Source of the DNA: Actinoallomurus oryzae
GTDB taxonomy: Bacteria; Actinomycetota; Actinomycetes; Streptosporangiales; Streptosporangiaceae
DNA: 64,000 nucleotides
Direction: 5' to 3'
Assembly: GCF_039541955.1 (NCBI RefSeq)
Contig: NZ_BAABHF010000022.1
Coordinates: forward strand, 248,001 to 312,000
Within the stretch, counting starts at the first letter, position 1. Every line of letters starts with the position of its first letter. The position numbers were made by a program, and so were the translations under genes. Shown piece by piece: positions 7,350 to 14,413 of this stretch. The notes under the pieces are model-generated. The model did not search any database and was not told the origin of the DNA. It was given only the letters and a program-made list of their open reading frames with translations.

Positions 7350-8609
7350 ATGCGACGTGTCCCTCGGCGTGCGCGCGCCGTCGCCTCGGTGGCCGTCGCC
7401 ACCCTCACGCTCGCCGTCTCCGCCCTGCCGGGAGCCGCGTCGGCCACCGCGTACCGGCGACGGCCCGCCGTCGAGCCCACCCCGGTCGGCCTGCCCGTCA
7501 TACCGTCGGCCCTCGCCTCCGGCCAGTCCTGCACCGGCGCCTCCCCCACCGAGGCGCACGCCCAGCCGTGGACGGTGAGCGCCCTCAGCCTCGCACGGGT
7601 GCGCCGGCTCAGCCAGGGCGCGGGGATCACCGTCGCGGTCGTGGACACCGGCGTCGCGCCGGACGCCCCGGCACTGGCCGGCCGGGTCTCCGCGCCGGGC
7701 GGCGCGGGCAAGGACTGCGTCGGCCACGGCACCTTCGCCGCGGGCCTGATCGCCGGCCGCGCCGACGACGCGACCGGTGGCGGGGTCGCCCCCCGGGCGC
7801 GGATCCTCGCGGTACGCGGCACCGGCCGGCGTGGGGAGGCCGATCCCGGCGCGGTCGCGTCCGGCATCCGCTCCGCGGTCGACGCCGGCGCACGCGTCGT
7901 GTACGTCGGCGTGGCCCTCACCAAGGGACGCACCGAGATGACCGCGGCGGTCCAGTACGCCACCGGCAAGGACGTCCTCGTGGTCGCGCCCGCGGCGCCG
8001 GATGCGACCCCCATCGCCCGCACCGGCGTGGGGGCGGTGGCCGGATCCACGCCGAGCGCCCCGCCGGCCCAGCCCTACTTCCCGGCCTTCATCCCGCAGG
8101 TGGTCTCGGTCGAGGACTACGGCGAGGGCGGCACACGCCCGAAGGACGCCCCGAGCGTCTTCGCCGCCGACATCGCCGCGCCCGGCGACGCGGTGGTGAG
8201 CCACGGGCCGAAGGGCACCGGGCACTTCATCGGCTCCGGCTCGTCGCTGGCGGCGGCCAACGTCGCGGGGACGGCGGCGCTCATCCGGGCGTACGAGCCC
8301 CGGCTCACCGCCGCCGAGGTCGCCCGGCGGCTGGTCGTGTCCGCCTACCCGGCGGCGATCCCGGTGCTGGATCCGTACGCCGCGGTGTCCGCCGTCTCGT
8401 CCCCGGTGACCGCGACCGCGCCGCCGCCCGAGAGCGCCATCCGGATGCCCGGGTCGGCCTCTGACGCGGCGCGCGGCCGGGCACTGGTCGTCGCGGCGGT
8501 GGGGGGAGGCCTGGTGGCGCTGGTGGCCGCCGCCGCCGTGATCATCCCGCGCGGCCGTGCCCGCCACTGGCGCCCGGCCGGGCGCGACGGGCAGGATGCC
8601 GCGCGGTAG
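7350..8609 (+). CDS. Mycosin-like subtilisin (type VII secretion-associated S8 protease)
   Basis: A 419-residue exported S8 protease with a signal peptide (about 1-33), a catalytic domain, a Pro-rich linker and one C-terminal membrane helix (about 377-400) with a basic tail: the layout of mycosins, which process or stabilise type VII secretion systems. The triad reads Asp99 (V-V-D-T-G), His126 (G-H-G-T-F) and Ser299 in G-S-S-L-A-A-A. The usual A-A-G-N stretch carrying the oxyanion-hole Asn is replaced by A-P-A-A-P-D near residue 213, so activity is doubtful. It faces the tandem-AAA beta-helix gene. No EccB-E or ESX substrates occur in this window. Confidence 0.85.
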   Translation: MRRVPRRARAVASVAVATLTLAVSALPGAASATAYRRRPAVEPTPVGLPVIPSALASGQSCTGASPTEAHAQPWTVSALSLARVRRLSQGAGITVAVVDTGVAPDAPALAGRVSAPGGAGKDCVGHGTFAAGLIAGRADDATGGGVAPRARILAVRGTGRRGEADPGAVASGIRSAVDAGARVVYVGVALTKGRTEMTAAVQYATGKDVLVVAPAAPDATPIARTGVGAVAGSTPSAPPAQPYFPAFIPQVVSVEDYGEGGTRPKDAPSVFAADIAAPGDAVVSHGPKGTGHFIGSGSSLAAANVAGTAALIRAYEPRLTAAEVARRLVVSAYPAAIPVLDPYAAVSAVSSPVTATAPPPESAIRMPGSASDAARGRALVVAAVGGGLVALVAAAAVIIPRGRARHWRPAGRDGQDAAR

Positions 8610-10035
8610 GACGGGGAATTCGCCCCCGGTCCGGGGCGGCACGGCATCGAACGCTGGATCCCCGAGCGCGTGCGGTACGACGTGCGCCACGACCGGGTGC
8701 TGGGGTTCAGCGGGTTCCGCGTGACCAGTCCGCCCGGCCCCGCGGGCGCGCTCACCGTGCGGGAGGACGACGACACGGAGAAGCTGCGCATCGGCGATCC
8801 GCACCGGGCCGTCACCGGCACCCAGACCTACGCGATCGACTACGACGTCGACCGCGCGCTGACACGCGACGCCTCCGGCCCCCTCCTGACCTGGAACGCG
8901 ATCGGAGCCGAATGGGGCGTCCCGATCACGCGCGCCGACGTGACCGTACGCTCGCCCGTCCCCATCCAGGATGTGACCTGCGCGGCAGGCGCCGAACACG
9001 CCACGGCGCGGTGCGAACGGGCGATGCCGGCGGGCACCACCGCGATGTTCGCCGCCACCGGGCTGCCCACCCACGCCGGGCTCACCGTCCGCGTCGGGCT
9101 CCGCCCTGGCGGTGGCCGGTCCCCGCGCGGACCGGGCCGCCCTCGCCGCGACCCTGGTGGATCTGGCCGTACGCGGCCACATCCGCCTGGAGGCGTACCG
9201 GCTGGCCGACGAAGAGAAGCGGGTCCGGGCGATCCGGGATGACGCGGCGGAGGAGGACCTTCTCGACGTCGAACGCCGGTTCCTCGCCGGCGTCTTCGGC
9301 ACGAACCGCACCGCGTCCGTCCAGATGATGCGGACACGGGCGCCGCTGAGCCCGATGCGTGAGTCGCTGGAGCGCTCGCTCGTCGAGCTCGGCTGGTACC
9401 GCAGGTCCCGGCGGGCGCAGGCGGTCCAGGGAGACGTGGCGGCGTGGTCGGCCGCGGTCGTGGGCGTGATCCTGTTCGGGCTCTCCTGCGCCGTGTCGTC
9501 GTTCGCCGGCGCGGCGTGGGTGAGCCTGACCGCACTGGTGATCGTGCCGGCGCTCGCCGTGGTGGGACGGTACACCGTGCCGCGCCGGGCGGCGGGCGCG
9601 CGGGCGGAGGCCCGGGCGGAGGCATGGCGGACGACGGTGAAGGGCGAACCGCCGGTCGACGACCTCGCCGCCCTGTCGCGCGCGTTCCCCTACGCGATGG
9701 CGTTCGAGCGGTCCCACATCTGGGCCAAGGCGCTGGCGCCGCCGGCGCTCCGCAGCGAACTGGACTGGTTCACGGTCGCCGGGCGCAAGCGCGGACGTGG
9801 GCGCAAGCGTGAGCAGGAGACGGAAGAGACGGTCGCCGCCTCGATCAACAGCCTGGCGGCGGCATGGGCCCGGCACCGCCCCCTGCGCGGTACCACCGGT
9901 CGTACGAGCCGCGGTTCCGGTCGCGTCTCCGGCTACGGCGGAGACGTCAATCACCATCCCCTCGGTCCCTCCGGCGGCGGCGGAGGAATGTCCGTCGGTG
10001 ACGGCGGTGGCGGTGGCGGAGGCGGTAGCTGGTGA
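8610..10035 (+). pseudogene. Broken DUF2207 membrane protein
   Basis: From the base after the mycosin stop, and in the same frame, the sequence encodes the DUF2207 N-domain from an internal point (R-H-G-I-E-R-W-I-P) onward, without the signal peptide and first strands. Near 9100-9112 the frame changes by +1. Homology resumes at A-L-A-A-T-L-V-D-L-A-V-R-G-H-I-R-L and runs to the glycine-rich C-terminus ending G-G-G-S-W. The transmembrane segment and linker that normally join the halves are missing. So the gene has lost its 5' end and has an internal deletion with frameshift. The 3' half alone is an open frame of 307 codons (9112-10035) with two membrane helices. Confidence 0.7.
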
Positions 10036-10285
10036 CGCCTTCCCCGTCCGAGGCGCGCGTACGGAAAACGCGCTCGATTCTGACTCATGCGCCCCAGCAG
10101 AATGAAAATGCAAATGACGCGAAATCAACGCGATCGAACATGACAGCCCGGCGAATTAAACAATGATTGACATGATTCCTCCGGCTATTTAACGTAAATC
10201 AACACCTAGGTGCATTCCCCGCCCCCGCGTCTGCGGCGCCGGCCCGCAGGCGTTCCCATCCCTCCGCACCCAGGAGCCCGTCGCC
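10036..10285 (+). promoter_or_regulatory. AT-rich upstream region of the arabinofuranosidase gene
   Basis: About 250 bp without a gene. The part from roughly 10090 to 10200 is markedly AT-rich compared with its surroundings and probably holds the promoter of the GH54 gene. I see no confident -35/-10 pair or palindrome. Confidence 0.35.
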
Positions 10286-12178
10286 ATGCGCAGACCTCGC
10301 CCCGCCCCACGCGTGCCTGCCGCCGTCCTCCCCGCCGCATCCCCGCCGACGCCGGGAGCCGCCCGCGTCCGGTACGTCCTCGCCGCCCTCGTCCTCGCCC
10401 TGTTCACCCTCGCCGGGCTGACCGGAACGGCGCGGGCCGCCACCTCCCTCCCCTGCGACATCTACGGCGCCGCCGGCACGCCCTGCGTCGCCGCGCACAG
10501 CACCGTACGCGCCCTGTTCGCGGGCTACTCGGGCCCGCTTTACCAGCTGACCCGCGCCTCCGACCACGCCACGCACGACGTGGGCGTGCTGTCCGCGGGC
10601 GGCTACGCGAACGCGGGGGACCACGACGCGTTCTGCAACGGCACCACGTGCGGCATCACGAAGATCTACGACCAGACCTCGCGCCACAACGACCTCACGC
10701 CGTCCCCGGCCGGCACGGCCGGGACGGGGGCCGACTACCCCGCGGACGCGAGCGAGATCGCGGTCACCGCCGGCGGTCACAAGGCGTACGGCGTGTGGAT
10801 CTCCCCCCGGCACGGCTACCGGCACGCCGTCGGGTCCGGCGTCGCCCAGAACGGACAGCCCGAAGGCATGTACATGGTCGCGAGCGGCACCCACGTCGGG
10901 TCCGCGTGCTGCTTCGACTACGGCAATGCCGAGGCCACACCGGCCGACACCGGCAACGGCCACATGGACGCCGTCAGCATCGCGACCACCTGCTACTTCG
11001 CCCCGTGCACCGGCTCGGGGCCGTGGGTCGAGGCGGACCTGGAGAACGGCATGTTCCAGGGCGCCAACGGCTCCAACACCGCGAACCTCGGCAACAACAG
11101 CACCTACGTCACGGCCCTGCTGAAGAACAACGGCCAGACCACGTACGCGCTCAAGGGCGGCAACGCCCAGTCCGGCGGCCTGAGCACGTGGTGGAACGGC
11201 GCGCTGCCGAACCGCGGCGGCTACATCCCCATGCACCAGGAGGGCTCGATCATCCTGGGCACGGGCGGCGACAACAGCAACTGGAACATGGGCACGTTCT
11301 TCGAAGGCGTGATGACCTCCGGCTACCCGACCGACGCCGCCGACAACGCCGTACAGGCCAACATCGTCTCGGTCGGCTACTCCGGCCAGATGAACGTGCC
11401 GAACGGCCCGCAGGGCACGGTCATCGGCCCGGGGAACAAGTGCGTCGACGTCGCCGCCGACGACACCGGCGTCAACCTCGCCCCGGTGCAGCTGTGGGAC
11501 TGCCAGAGCTACGCCGAGGACCAGCACTGGGAGCACTTCGCCGACAACACGCTGCGCACGCTCGGCCGCTGCCTGGACATCAACGGAAACGGCACCGCCA
11601 ACGGCACGCAGGTGGAGCTGTACGACTGCGACGGCGCCGGCGGCCAGAAGTGGGTGCAGCAGGCCGACGGCTCGCTGCGCAACCCCCAGTCCGGCCGCTG
11701 CCTCGACTCCCCGAGCGGAGCCACGACGAACGGCACCCGGTTGCAGATCTATGACTGCAACGGCTCCGCGGCGCAGAAGTTCGCGGTCAACGGAGGCGGC
11801 GCGATCGTCGGGCCGGGCGGCAAGTGCGTCGACGTCCTCGGCGACGACAACGGCGCGAACTCCACGGCGGTCAACATCTGGGACTGCCAGTCGTACGCCG
11901 TGGACCAGCACTGGACGCACCTCTCCAGCGGCGCGCTCAGGACGCTGGGCCGGTGCCTGGACATCGTGGGCAACGGCACGGCGAACAACACGCAGGTGGA
12001 ACTCTGGGACTGCAACGGCGCCGGCGGCCAGGTCTGGCAGCAGCAGGCCGACGGCTCGCTGCGCAACCCCCAGTCCGGCCGCTGCCTCGACTCCCCGAGC
12101 GGAGCCACGACGAACGGCACCCGGTTGCAGATCTATGACTGCAACGGCTCGGCGGCGCAGAGGTTCGCGCTGAGTTAG
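10286..12178 (+). CDS. abfB: Secreted GH54 alpha-L-arabinofuranosidase with two ricin-type lectin domains
   Basis: A 630-residue exoenzyme that removes arabinose side chains from plant arabinoxylan or arabinan. A long basic leader and hydrophobic core end at A-R-A near residue 51. The GH54 catalytic domain (about 52-368) carries vicinal cysteines C208-C209 and E216 in C-C-F-D-Y-G-N-A-E, matching the family nucleophile region, and G-G-D-N around 327-330 matching the acid/base region. Two beta-trefoil (R-type, CBM13-like) domains follow (about 376-500 and 503-630) with repeated Q-x-W motifs. Fungal GH54 enzymes carry a CBM42 instead. The start is preceded by AGGAG at 9 nt spacing. The two lectin domains share an identical 111-bp stretch. 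Confidence 0.88.
   Translation: MRRPRPAPRVPAAVLPAASPPTPGAARVRYVLAALVLALFTLAGLTGTARAATSLPCDIYGAAGTPCVAAHSTVRALFAGYSGPLYQLTRASDHATHDVGVLSAGGYANAGDHDAFCNGTTCGITKIYDQTSRHNDLTPSPAGTAGTGADYPADASEIAVTAGGHKAYGVWISPRHGYRHAVGSGVAQNGQPEGMYMVASGTHVGSACCFDYGNAEATPADTGNGHMDAVSIATTCYFAPCTGSGPWVEADLENGMFQGANGSNTANLGNNSTYVTALLKNNGQTTYALKGGNAQSGGLSTWWNGALPNRGGYIPMHQEGSIILGTGGDNSNWNMGTFFEGVMTSGYPTDAADNAVQANIVSVGYSGQMNVPNGPQGTVIGPGNKCVDVAADDTGVNLAPVQLWDCQSYAEDQHWEHFADNTLRTLGRCLDINGNGTANGTQVELYDCDGAGGQKWVQQADGSLRNPQSGRCLDSPSGATTNGTRLQIYDCNGSAAQKFAVNGGGAIVGPGGKCVDVLGDDNGANSTAVNIWDCQSYAVDQHWTHLSSGALRTLGRCLDIVGNGTANNTQVELWDCNGAGGQVWQQQADGSLRNPQSGRCLDSPSGATTNGTRLQIYDCNGSAAQRFALS
11656..11766 (+). repeat. 111-bp intragenic direct repeat, copy 1
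   Basis: This stretch of the first lectin domain recurs base for base at 12040-12150, 384 bp downstream. The rest of the two domains is clearly diverged, which points to recent gene conversion or recombination over this part. Confidence 0.9.
12040..12150 (+). repeat. 111-bp intragenic direct repeat, copy 2
   Basis: Second identical copy, in the C-terminal lectin domain. Recombination between the copies would delete exactly 128 codons and keep the frame, leaving a single-lectin enzyme. Confidence 0.9.
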
Positions 12179-12188
12179 CCCGGCGCCC

Positions 12189-12221
12189 GACGGGGCCCGC
12201 GGGTCATCCGTGGGCCCCGTC
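12189..12221. terminator. Bidirectional terminator hairpin
   Basis: A 14-bp stem with one mismatch and a 5-nt loop, between the convergent arabinofuranosidase and TetR genes. It can serve both strands. Confidence 0.75.
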
Positions 12222-12227
12222 GCTGTC

Positions 12228-12878
12228 TCAGCGCAGCGTCGGCAGCCCCGCGGCCAGCGCCCTGAGCGCGCGGGTCAGCGTGGGGACGAACGGCAGGCAG
12301 GTGGCGGCGATCTCGGGGTCCTGGGCGTACAGCTCCACGAGTGTGGGCGGCGGGTTGGCGGCCGGGTAGAGGGTGCCGGCGAGCGCGGCCGCCGCGCCGG
12401 TGAGTTCGTAACCCTCCTGCACGGTGAGGTCGCCGTGCGCCCGTGCGACCTCCCGGCCCAGCTCGGCCACCACCCCGAGCACGGTCCGTTTGAAGGCACG
12501 CGCGGCCGGCACCGAGACGTTGTGTTCCAGCGTCGTGGAGGTGTGGCTGAGCAGGTCGCAGAACAGCGGCCGCTCGGCGAGCGTCTCGGCCAGCGCGGCG
12601 ACCGTCGCCTCCGCACCGTGCGCCTCGCGGAGGCGTTCGGCCACCGCGGCCCTCCACTCGGTCCAGCCCTCGGCGGCCAGCTCCAGGAAGATCTCCTCGC
12701 GCGTGCCGAAGTAGCGCGCGATGTTGGACTTGGCGAGCCCGACCGCCGCCGCCACACCGCCCAGGCTGACGTTCCGCACGCCCGACTCGGCGGCGAGATC
12801 CCGCGCGGCGGCGAGGATCGCCTCGCGCCGCTGCCGCTTGTGCTCCGGCCGCCGGGCCCGGACGAACGCCTGCTTCAT
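12228..12878 (-). CDS. TetR-family transcriptional regulator
   Basis: A 216-residue TetR protein. The N-terminal HTH (about 13-60) reads A-I-L-A-A-A-R-D-L-A-A-E-S-G-V ... K-S-N-I-A-R-Y-F-G-T-R-E-E-I, followed by a ligand-binding helical domain. It is divergent from a molybdenum hydroxylase operon with 78 bp between, and an AGAAC-N3-GTTCT palindrome lies in the gap. It therefore probably controls that operon in response to an aldehyde or aromatic ligand. The ligand is unknown. Confidence 0.88.
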   Translation of the reverse strand: MKQAFVRARRPEHKRQRREAILAAARDLAAESGVRNVSLGGVAAAVGLAKSNIARYFGTREEIFLELAAEGWTEWRAAVAERLREAHGAEATVAALAETLAERPLFCDLLSHTSTTLEHNVSVPAARAFKRTVLGVVAELGREVARAHGDLTVQEGYELTGAAAALAGTLYPAANPPPTLVELYAQDPEIAATCLPFVPTLTRALRALAAGLPTLR

Positions 12879-12907
12879 GGTGCCGTCAGGATACGACGCA
12901 TGTTAAA

Positions 12908-12920
12908 AGAACGATGTTCT
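12908..12920. promoter_or_regulatory. Candidate TetR operator
   Basis: The inverted repeat AGAAC-GAT-GTTCT lies in the short TetR/oxidoreductase intergenic region. TTGTTAA and GTTAAC elements flank it. Such a palindrome between divergent genes is the expected TetR site; binding is inferred. Confidence 0.5.
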
Positions 12921-12956
12921 CTTGTTAAGAGTCCGGCGTTCTGTTAACTTCGCGCC

Positions 12957-13439
12957 ATGACCGAGATACGGATGCGGGTCAACGGGACGACGGAGCGGCT
13001 CGATCTCGAGCCGCGGGTCAGCCTGCTCGACGCGTTGCGCGACCACCTTGGGCTCACCGGCACCAAGAAGGGCTGTGACCAGGGCGCCTGTGGTGCGTGC
13101 ACGGTCCTCGCCGACGGCCGGCGGATCAACTCCTGCCTGGCTCTGGCGGTGCAGTACGACGGCTGCGACATCACCACGATCGAAGGACTCGACCATCCGC
13201 TCCAGGAGGCGTTCGTCCGTCATGACGGCCTCCAGTGCGGCTACTGCACATCCGGGCAGATCTGCTCGGCGATCGGGATGCTGGCCGAGCACGCGGCGGG
13301 CGCGCCGAGCGCCGTCACGCCGCCGGACGGCACGGCGCTCACCGGCGCGGAGATCCGGGAACGGATGAGCGGCAACCTCTGCCGCTGCGGCGCGTACAAC
13401 GGCATCGTCGACGCCATCCGGGAGGTGGCGGGGTCATGA
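12957..13439 (+). CDS. paoA: Molybdenum hydroxylase [2Fe-2S] subunit (PaoA-like)
   Basis: A 160-residue small subunit of a xanthine-oxidase-family enzyme. The plant-type ferredoxin cluster is bound by G-C-D-Q-G-A-C-G-A-C-T-V, and the second cluster by C-G-Y-C-T-S-G-Q and C-R-C-G-A-Y-N-G. It passes electrons from the molybdenum centre to FAD. Unlike E. coli PaoA there is no Tat leader, so the complex should be cytoplasmic. Its stop overlaps the next start (ATGA), which indicates translational coupling. No Shine-Dalgarno sequence is evident before its own ATG. Confidence 0.9.
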   Translation: MTEIRMRVNGTTERLDLEPRVSLLDALRDHLGLTGTKKGCDQGACGACTVLADGRRINSCLALAVQYDGCDITTIEGLDHPLQEAFVRHDGLQCGYCTSGQICSAIGMLAEHAAGAPSAVTPPDGTALTGAEIRERMSGNLCRCGAYNGIVDAIREVAGS

Positions 13440-14413
13440 GGTCGTTCGCGTACGTACGCCCGCCCGACGTGGCGGCGGCGGTGCGGGCGATTGCCGCCGA
13501 GCCGGAGGCCAAGTTCCTCGGCGGCGGCACCAACCTCGTCGACCTGATGCGCGAGGGCATCGAGGCACCGGCCACGGTCGTCGACGTCACCGGGCTGCCG
13601 CTCACCGAGGTGGAGGAGCTGCCCGGCGGAGGCGTACGGATCGGCGCCGCGGTACGCAACGCCGAGCTGGCCGCGCACCCGCTCATCCGCACCCACTATC
13701 CGGTGCTGTCGCAGGCGCTGCTCAGCGGCGCCTCGGCCCAGTTGCGCAACATGGCCACGGTCGGCGGCAATCTGCTCCAGCGCACTCGCTGCCCGTACTT
13801 CTACGACGGAGCCGCCGCCTGCAACCGGCGCGAGCCGGGCAGCGGTTGCGACGCGGTCGGCGGGCTGAACCGCGACCACGCCGTGCTCGGCGTGAGCGAC
13901 GCATGCATCGCCACACACCCCTCCGACATGTGCGTCGCGCTGGCCGCGCTCGACGCGGAGGTGGAGGTCGAGAGTGTGCGCGGCGCCCGGCGGGTCCCGC
14001 TGGCCGGGTTCCACCGCCTGCCCGGTGACACGCCGCACGTGGAGACCGACCTGGCCCCCGACGAGCTCGTCACGGCGGTCGAGCTGCCCCCACCGGCCGC
14101 CACGACGTCGCGCTACCGGAAGGTGCGCGACCGCGCGTCGTACGCCTTCGCGCTGGTCTCCGTCGCAGCCGCGCTGGAGGTGCGGGACGGCACGGTGGCC
14201 GCGGTCCGCCTGGCCCTCGGCGGCGTCGCGCCCAAGCCGTGGCGGGCCCACGAGGCCGAACACGTCCTGACGGGCGCGCCGGCCACCGAGGAGAGCTACC
14301 GGCGCGCCGCCGAGGCCGAGCTGGCCGCCGCCGTGGGCCGTCCCGGGAACGCGTTCAAGATCGGCCTGGCCCGCCGCACGATCGTCGCGACACTGAGGGA
14401 GCTGGAACCATGA
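13436..14413 (+). CDS. paoB: Molybdenum hydroxylase FAD subunit (PaoB-like)
   Basis: A 325-residue FAD-binding subunit. The flavin loop F-L-G-G-G-T-N-L-V-D-L-M is near residues 25-36. A cysteine-rich insert R-T-R-C-P-Y-F ... C-N-R-R-E-P-G-S-G-C-D (about 120-142) matches the extra [4Fe-4S] site known in PaoB and in related aldehyde or hydroxybenzoyl-CoA enzymes. It overlaps both neighbours by ATGA, so the three subunits are made together. The insert favours aldehyde-oxidoreductase type over xanthine dehydrogenase. Confidence 0.9.
   Translation: MRSFAYVRPPDVAAAVRAIAAEPEAKFLGGGTNLVDLMREGIEAPATVVDVTGLPLTEVEELPGGGVRIGAAVRNAELAAHPLIRTHYPVLSQALLSGASAQLRNMATVGGNLLQRTRCPYFYDGAAACNRREPGSGCDAVGGLNRDHAVLGVSDACIATHPSDMCVALAALDAEVEVESVRGARRVPLAGFHRLPGDTPHVETDLAPDELVTAVELPPPAATTSRYRKVRDRASYAFALVSVAAALEVRDGTVAAVRLALGGVAPKPWRAHEAEHVLTGAPATEESYRRAAEAELAAAVGRPGNAFKIGLARRTIVATLRELEP

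Noticed and set aside
10199..11920. Minus-strand 573-codon frame opposite the arabinofuranosidase
   Set aside because: Val/Ala/Gly/Arg-rich with no domain; the plus-strand GH54 protein fully explains the sequence.
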